Source: Mycobacterium triplex (GTDB lineage Bacteria; Actinomycetota; Actinomycetes; Mycobacteriales; Mycobacteriaceae). Taken from it: 64,000 bases of DNA. The DNA lies in contig NZ_HG964446.1 of the NCBI RefSeq assembly GCF_000689255.1, positions 4,868,152-4,932,151 on the forward strand, in the 5' to 3' direction. The translations under genes were made by a program, and so were the position numbers. The notes under the pieces were generated by a model. It was given only the letters and a program-made list of their open reading frames with translations, was not told where the DNA came from and made no database searches. Of the stretch, positions 43,494-52,749 are shown one piece after another. Position 1 is the first letter of the stretch; every line of letters starts with the position of its first letter.

Positions 43494-44648
43494 TTACGGA
43501 GAAGCCAGCAGGTCCCGGCGGATGATCTCGCGCATGATTTCGTTTGTGCCGCCATATATTCGCTGGATGCGCGCGTCGATGAGTGCCTTGGCGAACCGGT
43601 ACTCCGGCACGTACCCGTAGTCGCCGTGTAGTCGAAGGCCCGCGTCAATGACGCGGCCCTGCAATTCGGTCGCCCAGTATTTGGCCTTGGCCGCATCCAC
43701 GGCCGTCAGCTTGTCGTGGTTGTATGCGCGCACGCAGCGATCCAGGTACGCCCGAGACACCTCGATGGCCGTCTTCGTTTCCGCCAGAACGAATCCCGGC
43801 GACTGGAGATCACCGATTCGCTCACCGGACCCGGACTGCTGCCCGACGTAGGCCAGCGTCCAGTCGAACACCGCCTCGGCAGAAGCCTGTGCGGCAATTG
43901 CGATCCCGAGACGTTCCAGCGGCAGGCTCTGCATCAGGTACGCAAATCCCGCCCCCTGGTCGCCAAGCAGATTTTCTTGGCCGAGAACGACATCGTCGAA
44001 TATCAGCTCCGCGGTGTCTTGCGCGTGCAGCCCAACCTTGTCCAGTTTGCGGCCGCGGCGAAAACCAGGCGTACCGTCCTCGACGACGAACAAGCTGAAA
44101 CCCCGCGAGCCCGCGCCCGGGTCGGTCTTGGCGAACACGATCACCAGGTCACACAGAATCCCGCTGGTGATAAAAGTCTTGGAACCGTTGAGGACCCAGC
44201 CGCGCGCGTCTTTGCGGGCGGTGGTCTGGATGGCGCGTAGGTCGCTGCCCGCGCCGGGTTCGGACATCGCGATGGCGCCGATGGTCTCACCGGTCACAAA
44301 TCCGGCTAGCCACCGCTCGCGCTGTCCTTCATCGGCATGACGCAGCAGATAGTTCAACACGATGTCGTCGTTGGTAGAGAAACCCGACTGCAGGGCCGAG
44401 GCCCCGACCCGGGCGATTTCTTGCTGGATCACTACCCGATAGCGGTAATCCTGCTCCTGTGCCCCGCCGAATTCTTTCGGCGCCGACTGGCCGAGGATGC
44501 CGTGTTTACCGGCCGCTAGCCAGGTTTCGCGGTCGATCAGGCGATCGGCATCCCACTGTGCCAGCTTCGGAACCACATGGGCGTCCACGAATTCACGTAC
44601 CGACGCGCGAAACCGTTCGTGGTCCTCGTCGAACAGATCGCTGTCCAT
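43494..44648 (-). CDS. Acyl-CoA dehydrogenase
   Basis: A 384-residue full-length FadE. FAD and substrate segments are clear: AIAMSEPGAGSDLRAIQTTA, then WVLNGSKTFITSGILCDLVIVFAKT. Near the C-terminus QRIYGGTNEIMREIIRRDLL carries the region that usually holds the last FAD-binding residues, and YGYVPEYRFAKALIDARI precedes it. ATG 44648 has GGAGGG in front. It converges on the ferredoxin and is divergent from the SDR at 45042, across 393 bp. Substrate unknown; by position it belongs to the second catabolic set. Confidence 0.9.
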   Translation of the reverse strand: MDSDLFDEDHERFRASVREFVDAHVVPKLAQWDADRLIDRETWLAAGKHGILGQSAPKEFGGAQEQDYRYRVVIQQEIARVGASALQSGFSTNDDIVLNYLLRHADEGQRERWLAGFVTGETIGAIAMSEPGAGSDLRAIQTTARKDARGWVLNGSKTFITSGILCDLVIVFAKTDPGAGSRGFSLFVVEDGTPGFRRGRKLDKVGLHAQDTAELIFDDVVLGQENLLGDQGAGFAYLMQSLPLERLGIAIAAQASAEAVFDWTLAYVGQQSGSGERIGDLQSPGFVLAETKTAIEVSRAYLDRCVRAYNHDKLTAVDAAKAKYWATELQGRVIDAGLRLHGDYGYVPEYRFAKALIDARIQRIYGGTNEIMREIIRRDLLASP

Positions 44649-45041
44649 CACTACCCTCCGCACCGCAACCAATAACCTTGCTGTCATAGATTACGGCTCG
44701 CGGTGCCGTAGGCAGGTAACAGGGCCGGAAGTTGCGGGACGGGTCGCGGCTCTCCGGCTCGGCCCTGGTGAGATTAGCCTCTTCAACTGAAGTTAAAGTC
44801 CATGTCCGAGCTGTGTTCCAAACAAGCCGCGACGCACCGCCAAAGGCAGACGCGGCCGGCCGGCCACAAATCAGCTGACATTTCTTGATTGACGTCTTAT
44901 ACCTAGTGTCGTAAGTTTAATTGCCGTGAAGCGGCGTGAGCTCGCAACACGTACCGCGCGGGTGCAACAGCCCGCTGGTCAGCCACATCGAGGCTTCGGT
45001 AGGTGAGGCTTTTCCGACCGGGGACACAGCGAAGGAGAACG
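44649..45041. other. Divergent intergenic region with one shared operator
   Basis: These 393 bases hold no convincing gene. They contain a 12-bp palindrome CTTCAACTGAAG (44781-44792), a promoter-like TTGATTGACG...TTATACC (44886-44903) and the ACCTA-type element at 44901-44916. The long leader between that element and the SDR start at 45042 (125 bp) is unexplained; the P450 at 59824 has a leader of the same length after its own element. Confidence 0.5.
44901..44916. promoter_or_regulatory. ACCTA-N6-TAAGT element, site 1
   Basis: ACCTAGTGTCGTAAGT, followed by TTAATTG. It lies 125 bp before the SDR at 45042, the first gene of a long operon. It matches the element at 59684-59699 (ACCTAGGTCCATAAGT, also followed by TAATTG) and is related to those at 59526 and 62786. 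Confidence 0.5.
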
Positions 45042-45917
45042 ATGAAACTCGAAGGCAAGGTCGCCTTGATCACCGGAGCGGGTTCTGGCCTTGGCCGGCA
45101 AGCGGCACAACTGTTCACTGCCGAGGGCGCCAGGGTCGCAATCGTGGACATCGACGCCGATCGCGCGGAGCAGACATCAAAGCTGGTCGAGCAGCAGGGC
45201 GGTGACGCCATCGCAATTACGGCCGACGTTGCCCAGAAGGACCAGATAACCGCCGCCGTGGCCAGTACCGTCGATCACTACGGCAAGCTCGACATCGCCT
45301 GGGCCAACGCGGGAATCGTGTCACGTGGTGGTGCGGCGGCTCTGGGCACTGAGCAGCCGATCGAATTCGAGGACATGACCGAGTCCGATTGGCAGCACGT
45401 GTTGGGCGTCAACCTGAGTGGCGTTGTCTACACCGCTCAAGCCGCGGTTCCACACCTGAAGGCCAATGGTGGCGGCACGATTCTGGCCACGTCCTCGGCG
45501 GCGTCGTTTGTCGCCTACCCAAAGATCGCGTTGTACTGCGCCACCAAGGCGGGCGTCAACGGCTTGGTGCGCGCCTTGAGCCTGGATCTGGGCCGCTACG
45601 GCATCCGGGTCAATGCGATTGCGCCGACCCACGGCATGTCACCCAATTTCTTGATGCCCCCTGGCGCGCCGGTGGTTGGCCAATCCTACGAAGAGATGGC
45701 CGGCCCGTGGAACCCGACACTGTCACCAATCCCCCTCAAGCTGCAACGCCCTCCCTCGCTGCACGACAACGCCAAAGTGGCGCTGTTCCTGGTTTCCGAC
45801 GACTCGGCTTACATCTCCGGGGTCACCCTCGGCGCCACCGACGGGGGCACGCTGGCCCGCGTCGGAATGTGGTTCCCAGAGGATCTCAACCCGGAGCCTG
45901 TTACCAACGCGAATTGA
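45042..45917 (+). CDS. Short-chain dehydrogenase/reductase
   Basis: A 291-residue SDR. TGAGSGLGRQAA binds NAD, the acidic end VDIDADRAE favours NAD over NADP, WANAG is at strand 4, and the active site shows SSAASF and YCATKAG. An unusual 30-residue insert near the C-terminus (GPWNPTLSPIPLKLQRPPS) should shape the substrate pocket. GAAGGAG precedes the ATG. It begins the operon that runs through P450, Rieske, MshD-like, DUF35, thiolase-like, FadD and TetR genes. It probably oxidises a hydroxyl on the substrate. Confidence 0.85.
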   Translation: MKLEGKVALITGAGSGLGRQAAQLFTAEGARVAIVDIDADRAEQTSKLVEQQGGDAIAITADVAQKDQITAAVASTVDHYGKLDIAWANAGIVSRGGAAALGTEQPIEFEDMTESDWQHVLGVNLSGVVYTAQAAVPHLKANGGGTILATSSAASFVAYPKIALYCATKAGVNGLVRALSLDLGRYGIRVNAIAPTHGMSPNFLMPPGAPVVGQSYEEMAGPWNPTLSPIPLKLQRPPSLHDNAKVALFLVSDDSAYISGVTLGATDGGTLARVGMWFPEDLNPEPVTNAN

Positions 45918-45959
45918 CCGGCCCCAAAATGACGTCGCGAATGATTGGAGCGTAGCGAG

Positions 45960-47192
45960 ATGACCACAGCAATGGATCGGGTGCCGCCGAACCTCGTCAC
46001 CGACTTCGACGTCTACGAGCCCGCCCTGGCTACTCCGGTTGACGTCTTTCAGCAGCGAGTTGCCGAGCTGGCCGCCATAGGTCCCGTCGTGTACTCGCCG
46101 GCTTACGGAGGTCACTGGGTGGTCACCCGGTACAAGGAGATCCATCAGATCCTCACCGACGCGGAAACGTTTTCCAGCTACCCGAACAATCTGGTCACGC
46201 CAATGGATTTCGGGAAGTTCATCCCACTCGAACTCGACCCGCCGGAGCACACCGCGTACCGCCACGTGTTGCAGCCACTATTCAGTCCGCAGCGCATGAA
46301 GAAGCTTTCGGACGATATCCGTGCGGTGGTCAACGAGTTGATCGACGGCTTTGCGGCCAGGGGCAGCGCCGAATTCATCTCAGAATTCGCCCACGAGCTA
46401 CCGGCGAGGATTTTCTTGGCCCTGATGGACTGGCCGCTGGAAGACGCCGGGCTGTTCACCGAGGCAACCGATGTGGTGCTGTTCGGCAAGCCCGGCGGTA
46501 CACCGGAGGAGTCGGACCAGGCCCGCATCGCCGCCGGTTTGACCGTGGCCGGCTATTTCCAGAAGGTCATCGAGGACCGGCGCAACAACCCCGGCGACGA
46601 CGCGACATCTACCCTGATCAACACCGAGGTCGAATTGCCCGACGGCACACGGGTGCTGCAAGACCAAGAACTCATCTTGATGTTCTACCTGCTGTTGATG
46701 GGTGGCTTGCACACGGTGCAGGGTTCGCTTGCATGGGCGATCGTGCATCTGGTCAACAACCCTGCGCAACGGGATCTCATCATTGCCGACCCGACCTCGA
46801 TCCCGAAGGCCGTGGAAGAGATTCTGCGCATCGAAGCGGCCGTCGCCGCCGGTCGTCGCGCGACCCGCGATGTCGAGCTCGGCGGGGTCAATATCGCGGC
46901 GGGCGACCAGCTCCTGTTGATGCTGTGTTCGGCGAACCGCGATCCGGATACGTTCACCCAACCCGGCGACTTCGACATCACCCGCTCCCCCAACCGGCAC
47001 TTGTCGTTCGGCGCCGGGGTGCACCGTTGCTTGGGCTCACATCTCGGGCGCGTCGAATTGACCATCGCGCTCGAGGAACTGCACCGACGCATCCCGGACT
47101 ACCAACTGGTGGAATCCGATCCCCCGGTCTTCCACTCGACCCAGGTGCGCGGCTGCCTCCGAATGCCGATCGTCTTTACGCCAGAGAAGTGA
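45960..47192 (+). CDS. Cytochrome P450 with GLHT I-helix
   Basis: A 410-residue CYP. The haem loop is FGAGVHRCLGSHLGRVE with Cys at about 357. The I-helix reads LLLMGGLHTVQGSL: the acidic residue of the usual AGxDT/ET pair is His251, Thr252 being kept. The K-helix (EEILRIEAAV) and other features are normal. It is a close paralogue of the P450 at 59824, which has the same His at the same number. GGAG precedes ATG 45960 at 10 bp. Second gene of the operon; the Rieske gene follows by 5 bp. It probably hydroxylates the pathway substrate. Confidence 0.9.
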   Translation: MTTAMDRVPPNLVTDFDVYEPALATPVDVFQQRVAELAAIGPVVYSPAYGGHWVVTRYKEIHQILTDAETFSSYPNNLVTPMDFGKFIPLELDPPEHTAYRHVLQPLFSPQRMKKLSDDIRAVVNELIDGFAARGSAEFISEFAHELPARIFLALMDWPLEDAGLFTEATDVVLFGKPGGTPEESDQARIAAGLTVAGYFQKVIEDRRNNPGDDATSTLINTEVELPDGTRVLQDQELILMFYLLLMGGLHTVQGSLAWAIVHLVNNPAQRDLIIADPTSIPKAVEEILRIEAAVAAGRRATRDVELGGVNIAAGDQLLLMLCSANRDPDTFTQPGDFDITRSPNRHLSFGAGVHRCLGSHLGRVELTIALEELHRRIPDYQLVESDPPVFHSTQVRGCLRMPIVFTPEK

Positions 47193-47197
47193 GTCTG

Positions 47198-48376
47198 ATG
47201 ACCACATCGCTACCGCGCCAGGACCGAATCCGTCGGGCACTTGAGCTGTTGCGGAACGAAACGACGGACAAGTTCGACGACGTCGTCGGCTTTTCCGCGC
47301 ACGAGTTCACCGACCCGGAACTCGCGCAACAAGAGCGCGATCTCATTTTCGGCCGTGTCCCCTCGATCGTTGCCCACGGCTCCGAGATCGCGCGGCCACT
47401 CGACTTCATGACCGTGCAGATGCCACGTAACAACATCATCGTGGTGCGCCAAAAAGACAAGAGTGTCAAGACGTTCGTGAATCTGTGCCGGCATCGCGGT
47501 GCCCTGCTGGAGGACAGTGAGAAGGGACGCTGCCGTTTCTTCTCTTGCCCATATCATCGGTGGTCCTACGATCCCGACGGCTCGTTGCGGATGGTCACCC
47601 GAGATGCCACATTCGGCGAGATCGACCGCAAGAAACAGGGTTTGGTGGAGCTGCCGTGCGAGGAACGCCACGGTTTCATCTGGGTGGTCGACAACGCACA
47701 CGCCTCAATCGATGTCGCGGCCTGGCTGGGGCCGGATATGGACACGATCTTGGCCGGCTATCACCTGGACAAACTCCAGTGCGTGCGCTCGGCGGGGTTC
47801 GACGAACCGACCAACTGGAAGATCATGCAGGACGCGTTCCTCGACGGTTACCACATCCAGTACGCACACCCGAACACCGCCGGCAAGATCATCCACACCA
47901 ACGTGATGGCATTCGAGGATTTCGGTCGGCACTGCCGATTCATCGCGCCGCGTAAGTCGATCGACCGCTGGTTGGAAGAGGACCCCGGCGACCGTCAACT
48001 CGACCGCTATGTCACCGAGACGCACTTCCTGCTGCCTAACAGCACGTTGCTGCGTCAACCAGATCACTTCCAGCTACTGACCTTCCGGCCCCACCCCAGC
48101 GATCCGGCCCAGTCCCGCATGGAGCAACGGCTGATGGTCCCGGCACAGGCAGACTCGGGTATGGACGAGGCACACTGGAACCGCTTGTGGGACAAGAACT
48201 GGGACATTCTCCTGGCCGTGTTGCACAACGAGGACTTCCCGTTGCTGCGCAATTCGCAGCGAGGGATGGCCAGCGCGGATGCCGGCGATATGTTGTTGGG
48301 CCGCAACGAGACCGCTAACCAGGTATTCCGCCGCGAAACCAAAAGGCTTCTCGCCGAAGGCCTCACCGCGGAGTGA
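47198..48376 (+). CDS. Rieske non-haem iron oxygenase, alpha subunit
   Basis: A 392-residue ring-hydroxylating-type oxygenase. The Rieske cluster is bound by Cys97-x-His99 and Cys117-x2-His120 (CRHRG, CPYHRW). The mononuclear iron site has NWKIMQDAFLDGYHIQYAH with His219 and His224, and the third ligand is probably the Asp in LHNEDFPLL near residue 348. There is no beta subunit or reductase next to it, so it resembles one-component KshA-like or hydroxylating types that borrow a reductase. A paralogue of the same layout is at 58313. The operon position suggests oxidation of a cyclic substrate. Confidence 0.9.
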   Translation: MTTSLPRQDRIRRALELLRNETTDKFDDVVGFSAHEFTDPELAQQERDLIFGRVPSIVAHGSEIARPLDFMTVQMPRNNIIVVRQKDKSVKTFVNLCRHRGALLEDSEKGRCRFFSCPYHRWSYDPDGSLRMVTRDATFGEIDRKKQGLVELPCEERHGFIWVVDNAHASIDVAAWLGPDMDTILAGYHLDKLQCVRSAGFDEPTNWKIMQDAFLDGYHIQYAHPNTAGKIIHTNVMAFEDFGRHCRFIAPRKSIDRWLEEDPGDRQLDRYVTETHFLLPNSTLLRQPDHFQLLTFRPHPSDPAQSRMEQRLMVPAQADSGMDEAHWNRLWDKNWDILLAVLHNEDFPLLRNSQRGMASADAGDMLLGRNETANQVFRRETKRLLAEGLTAE

Positions 48377-48383
48377 CCTTGCG

Positions 48384-49280
48384 ATGATCAAATATGAGTG
48401 GCGAAATAGTCTGAGCCCCGACGAAAGGGCCGAGCTATCCGACCTCCTCAGGCGCGCCGCGAGCTACGACGCCGAACCCGAATACAATCGGATCGATTTC
48501 ACCGACGTCGATCGCGCTATGTCCCAATCCGATTCGTCGCAGCGCCATCTTTTGATTTGGATGCTGCCGCACGCCACCGCGATGGGCGAGCCCGACCAAC
48601 CCGAGCGAATCGCCGGGCTACTTCGCCTTAGGTGCCTGCCGGACGGGTCGGCGCATGCTAGCGCCGTGATCGATCCTCGGCTGCGCTCGATCGGCATCAT
48701 GACACTACTCGTGGAACGGGTCGGCTTGGACACGTCGTCTCCCGGCGGCTGGCTGGACACCGGTGCCCACACTGTGACCGCATGGGCCCAGGGCAATCAT
48801 CCCGCGGCCGGCCGGCTTTCGAACCGATTCTTGATCCCGCGCACCCGGCGGGTGTGGAAACTGATCCGCTCCGCCGAGGCCGTTGAGGACGCCACCGCCG
48901 CACCGGTTCTGGAGCCCGTCGATGACGTCGCGCTGGCCGAGCTGAGCTGGGTGCCGGCGCCACCGGGCAATGACCACACCTACGCGCTGCGTGAGTCGGG
49001 GCGCATTCTGGGGGTGGTAGCGCTGGATCTGCGTGCCACGACATCCGAGGAGTTCGGCCGCTGCGCCACCATTGTGTCGGCCTTCGCCCCGCCGGGCGCC
49101 GAGGTGCCACCACGCCGCCGGCTACTTGACGGCGCGGCGGCCGTCGTGCACGAGGCCGGACTGACCGGGGTGGTCATCTACGTCGACTCCGACGACACCG
49201 GCACCGTTAATGCCTGTCGACTTGCCGGATTTCAACACGACCGCACCGACGTGCGCTATCAAATCGGAGGGCAGCGATGA
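48384..49280 (+). CDS. MshD-like double GNAT protein
   Basis: A 298-residue protein with two weakly similar halves. The N-terminus WRNSLSPDERAELSDLLRRAASYDAEPEYN resembles the opening of mycothiol synthase MshD, which has two GNAT domains; the C-terminal half (VVIYVDSDDTGTVNACRLAGFQ) ends with the typical GNAT 'N-x-x-A-x-x-x-Y/F-x-x-x-GF' pattern. The central acetyl-CoA-binding loop is poorly conserved. It lies 7 bp after the Rieske gene and overlaps the DUF35 gene by 4 bp, so it belongs to the catabolic operon, an odd place for mycothiol synthesis. It may acylate a pathway intermediate. Confidence 0.6.
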   Translation: MIKYEWRNSLSPDERAELSDLLRRAASYDAEPEYNRIDFTDVDRAMSQSDSSQRHLLIWMLPHATAMGEPDQPERIAGLLRLRCLPDGSAHASAVIDPRLRSIGIMTLLVERVGLDTSSPGGWLDTGAHTVTAWAQGNHPAAGRLSNRFLIPRTRRVWKLIRSAEAVEDATAAPVLEPVDDVALAELSWVPAPPGNDHTYALRESGRILGVVALDLRATTSEEFGRCATIVSAFAPPGAEVPPRRRLLDGAAAVVHEAGLTGVVIYVDSDDTGTVNACRLAGFQHDRTDVRYQIGGQR

Positions 49281-50035
49281 CCGCAACGATCCCCGCCGAC
49301 CTGGCCAGCACGGCCGAGGCGCACGGCAAGGCCGTTGCCGCAGGCGATAATGAGACGGTACTAGCCGATTTCCTGCCCGACCGCGTCGGCCAATTGATCG
49401 CGTCGGCCGATGTGCCCGACCGACTCAAGGGCGCTCAGGTCCGCACCATCCGCGAAGCGGGGCCCGGCAGTTACGACGTCGTCATCCGCTACACCAAACC
49501 CGACGACGAATGGTTCGAACTGCGCAGCCACTGGGTGCAATTCACCGACGGCAGCTGGCGGGTGGCCAGCGTGCGCAACATTCCCGAGACTCCACCGTGG
49601 ATGAGTCTCACCGGACCGTCCGACGACGGCCTTGACGCGGCGCACTGGGAGGGGCTGCGTGCCGGAAAGCTGTTACTGCAACGGTGTTGCCGATGTGCGA
49701 CCTGGGTTTGGTCGCCACGCCCCATCTGTCCGGCGTGTCATTGTTTCGACCTCAAGTTCGAGGCGGTCGACCCGGTAGGGACCATCTACTCGTGGACGCG
49801 AACCTGGCAGCCGTTCGGCCCGGAGGCCACCGGCCACCTGCCTTATGTCGTGATCCTGGTCGAACTTCCCGCCGCCGGCAGCCGGCGAATCCTGGGCGTA
49901 CTCGCCAACGCCGACGGGCTCACCCCACGCATCGGTGCCGGGGTGCGTGGGGTCATCGACCGGCCTTCCGACGACCGGTACTGGCCCCTGGTGCGCTGGC
50001 ATCTGGATCCCGACTCGAACGGACAGGCGCAATGA
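49277..50035 (+). CDS. NTF2-like/DUF35 OB-fold fusion protein
   Basis: A 252-residue protein of two parts. Residues 1-110 look like an NTF2/SnoaL-type alpha+beta barrel (AVAAGDNETVLADFLPD, then WVQFTDGSWRVASV). Residues 125-250 are a DUF35 unit: a zinc ribbon with Cys137, Cys140, Cys151 and Cys154 (CCRC, CPAC) and an OB fold. DUF35 proteins bind thiolase-like aldolases such as Ltp2, where ChsH2 carries a MaoC half in the place of this NTF2 half. It overlaps both neighbours by ATGA, and the next gene is a thiolase-like protein, its likely partner. Confidence 0.8.
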   Translation: MTATIPADLASTAEAHGKAVAAGDNETVLADFLPDRVGQLIASADVPDRLKGAQVRTIREAGPGSYDVVIRYTKPDDEWFELRSHWVQFTDGSWRVASVRNIPETPPWMSLTGPSDDGLDAAHWEGLRAGKLLLQRCCRCATWVWSPRPICPACHCFDLKFEAVDPVGTIYSWTRTWQPFGPEATGHLPYVVILVELPAAGSRRILGVLANADGLTPRIGAGVRGVIDRPSDDRYWPLVRWHLDPDSNGQAQ

Positions 50036-51198
50036 GCGGGTTCCGAGCTTCGACCGCGGTGGTGGGAGTCGGCTGCACCGACTACTACAAGCGCGGGACC
50101 AGTCCGCTGTCGTCTGCGCAACTGGTGCTGCAGGCGATCCTGCGGGCGTGCGATGATGCGGGCGCCGACCCGCGCGCCGTCGACGGGTTCGTCTCTTACG
50201 CAGGGGATTCCAGCGAAGGTCTGGCCATCGGCGCCGCACTCGGCGTCCACGAGGTGCGCTGGTCGACCCAGGTGTGGGGCGGTGGCGGCGGTGCGGTGGC
50301 GGCCGCTGTCAACTGCGCCGCCGCCGCGGTACACAGTGGGCAGGCGAACTGCGTAGCGGTCTACCGCGGCCTATCGGAGGCCACCGACGGGCGCGGGGCA
50401 TACAACAAGGGACACATGGGCCATCTCTATGCGGCTCACGGCATGCTGGCCCCCGCCCAGGTGTGCGCGATGCGCACCCAGCGGATGCTCGAGGTCGACG
50501 GTGTGCCGGCTTCAACCCTGGAGGCGGTCGCACTGGCCGGCTACCATCACGCCCAAAACAATCCAAACGCTGTCGCCTACGGCCAACCGCTCGATCACGA
50601 CCGCTACCAGGGTGCCCGGCTCATCTCGGAACCGCTACGACTATTCGACTGCTCTCGCGAAAATGACGGCGCCACCGCGGTTTTGGTTGTCAGTGCCGAA
50701 CGCGTAGACGACTACCGCGGGACGCCGGCCTACATCCTGTCCGGCGTGCAGGGAGCCACCGCCGGCTGGACCGAATCAGTGGAAAATGAAAACCCTTACA
50801 CCAGTGCGGGCTTTCATCCCGCTCTGGTGAAGCGGCTTTGGGACGGGGCGCAACTCAGCGCGTCCGATATCGATGTCGCGCAGGTATATGAGAACTTCAC
50901 CGGTCCCGCGGTGGCGTCGATGATCGATCACGGCTTGTGCCCGCCGGGGCCCGCGGCCGGCGAGTTCCTCACCGTCGAGAACCTGACCGTGCAGCGCGGC
51001 CGGCTGCCCATCAACACCGCCGGCGGAAACATCGCGGAAGGTTTCGTGCACGGCATCGGCCTGGTCGCCGAGGCGGTGCGGCAAATCCGCGGAGGTTCGC
51101 CCAACCCTGTTGCCGATGCTGATGTTTCGCTGCTGATCGGCGGTCCGATGGCACCACTGGTCAGTTCGACGGTATTCGGGTCGGCGGCCACGATCTGA
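50032..51198 (+). CDS. Ltp2-like thiolase-fold aldolase
   Basis: A 388-residue thiolase-superfamily protein of the lipid-transfer/SCP-x-like branch. The normal nucleophilic cysteine is missing: that place is in WGGGGGAVAAAV. The C-terminal signature is NTAGGNIAEGFVHGIGLVAEAVRQIRGG, with no CxG and no GHPxG, as in Ltp2, which cleaves a beta-hydroxyacyl-CoA by retro-aldol reaction. It overlaps the DUF35 gene by 4 bp, mirroring the Ltp2-ChsH2 pairing. The expected reaction is C-C cleavage of a tertiary beta-hydroxyacyl-CoA; the substrate is inferred, not seen. Confidence 0.8.
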   Translation: MSGFRASTAVVGVGCTDYYKRGTSPLSSAQLVLQAILRACDDAGADPRAVDGFVSYAGDSSEGLAIGAALGVHEVRWSTQVWGGGGGAVAAAVNCAAAAVHSGQANCVAVYRGLSEATDGRGAYNKGHMGHLYAAHGMLAPAQVCAMRTQRMLEVDGVPASTLEAVALAGYHHAQNNPNAVAYGQPLDHDRYQGARLISEPLRLFDCSRENDGATAVLVVSAERVDDYRGTPAYILSGVQGATAGWTESVENENPYTSAGFHPALVKRLWDGAQLSASDIDVAQVYENFTGPAVASMIDHGLCPPGPAAGEFLTVENLTVQRGRLPINTAGGNIAEGFVHGIGLVAEAVRQIRGGSPNPVADADVSLLIGGPMAPLVSSTVFGSAATI

Positions 51199-51222
51199 CC
51201 CATCGGGGAATCGAGGAGGAAA

Positions 51223-52749
51223 ATGGCGGCAACCGTCGGCTCCGCACTGCACTGGTGGGCAAGAACCAAGGGCGACCAGCCCGCGATCCTGCTCGGCGAG
51301 GACCAACTCACCTATCGGCAATTGCACGATTGGTCCGGGCGGGTAGCGCGGCGCCTGGCCGACGACGGCGTCAAGCCGGGCGACCGCGTCGGACTACTGG
51401 CACCCAACGTGCTGCAATGGCCGGTGGCGGCGTTGGCAATCATGAAGGCCGGAGCGGTGCTGGTGCCGTTCAATGCCCGCCTCAAGCCCACCGAGGTTCG
51501 CAAAATCGCGGACGACGCGGGGCTTAGCCTGCTGATCGCCGCCCCTTCCCACACCGGCGTTGCACATGAGGCGCGCCAGGCGGGCCGCGAATTCGCGGTG
51601 CTGGCGTTCGACGGCGTCGACGCGGAACGCAATGGCGCTCCTGATGATTTTCGCGTCGACCCGGCCGGCGAGGAGCCGATCGCGGTGATTTTCACCAGCG
51701 GATCGACCGGCCTGTCCAAGGGCGTGATCCTGACCAGCAACACCTTGCTGGCCATCGTGTTGGAAAACACGCTGACCGAGGAGGGTTTCCGTCCGGGCAC
51801 CGTCACACTGCTGGTGTTGCCGCTGGCGTTCACCCCGGGCCTGGTGTACGGACTGCTGATCACGACGGTGCTGGGCGGAACCCTGGTGGTCGAACCAGAG
51901 CTCAACCCGTCACGCGCGGTGAATCTGATCGAACAACACTCGGTGCGCGCGATCTTCGGCGTCCCGCTGATCTTCGAGTCCCTCTCTCGTGCAGATGAAT
52001 TCGACAACGCCGACCTGAGCTCGCTACAAACCGCGATCGTCGGCGGCGCGGCCGTGCCGACCGACCTACTGAAACGCTGGGCCGACAAAGGGGTGTTGCT
52101 GCGCCAGATCTATGGCATGACCGAGGCTGGCGGGGTGGCGACAGCGACACAGAAATCCGACGCCCTGCGCCATCCCGACTCGTGCGGAATGGGCTCGATC
52201 TTCACCGAGGTGACGGTCATGACCGACGACGGCTCGGCAGCCGCCCCGGGTGAGCACGGCGAGATCGTGGTGCGCGGCCCCGGGGTCACCCCCGGATATT
52301 GGGATGATCCGCAAGCAACCTCCACCGCGATTCGCGACGGCTGGCTGCACAGCGGCGATCTGGGAACACGCGACGCACAGGGGCGCATCACCTTCGTCGA
52401 CCGCATCAAAGACCTGATCATCTCCGGCGGAATCAACATCTCACCGGTGGAGCTGGAGGCGGCCATCGCGACTCTTGACGGCGTCGACGAGGTGGCCGTC
52501 ATCGCCGCCGCCGACGCGCGGTTCGGTGAGACCCCCGCCGCGATCATCACGGTGGCACCGGAAGCCAAGGGCCTCAACGAGACCGCGGTGATCGCGCACT
52601 GCGAACAACTGCTTTCCGACTACAAGGTGCCGCGGTATGTGGTGCTGCGGTCGGAACCACTGCCCCGATTGCCCAGCGGCAAGATCGCAAAACAGGCGGT
52701 CCGGGAGGAATACCATGACATCGGCCAACGATTTACCCGCGCGAGGTGA
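51223..52749 (+). CDS. Acyl-CoA synthetase (FadD-type ANL ligase)
   Basis: A 508-residue adenylate-forming ligase. VIFTSGSTGLSKGVI is the phosphate loop, YGMTEAGG the adenine motif, WLHSGDLGTRD the following acidic motif, and SGGINISPVELE and PRLPSGKIAKQAVREEY the C-terminal lysine region. GAGGAGG precedes the ATG at 51223. It ends 35 bp inside the TetR gene. It likely supplies the CoA ester handled by the aldolase pair. It is clearly different from the FadD at 24128. Confidence 0.9.
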   Translation: MAATVGSALHWWARTKGDQPAILLGEDQLTYRQLHDWSGRVARRLADDGVKPGDRVGLLAPNVLQWPVAALAIMKAGAVLVPFNARLKPTEVRKIADDAGLSLLIAAPSHTGVAHEARQAGREFAVLAFDGVDAERNGAPDDFRVDPAGEEPIAVIFTSGSTGLSKGVILTSNTLLAIVLENTLTEEGFRPGTVTLLVLPLAFTPGLVYGLLITTVLGGTLVVEPELNPSRAVNLIEQHSVRAIFGVPLIFESLSRADEFDNADLSSLQTAIVGGAAVPTDLLKRWADKGVLLRQIYGMTEAGGVATATQKSDALRHPDSCGMGSIFTEVTVMTDDGSAAAPGEHGEIVVRGPGVTPGYWDDPQATSTAIRDGWLHSGDLGTRDAQGRITFVDRIKDLIISGGINISPVELEAAIATLDGVDEVAVIAAADARFGETPAAIITVAPEAKGLNETAVIAHCEQLLSDYKVPRYVVLRSEPLPRLPSGKIAKQAVREEYHDIGQRFTRAR

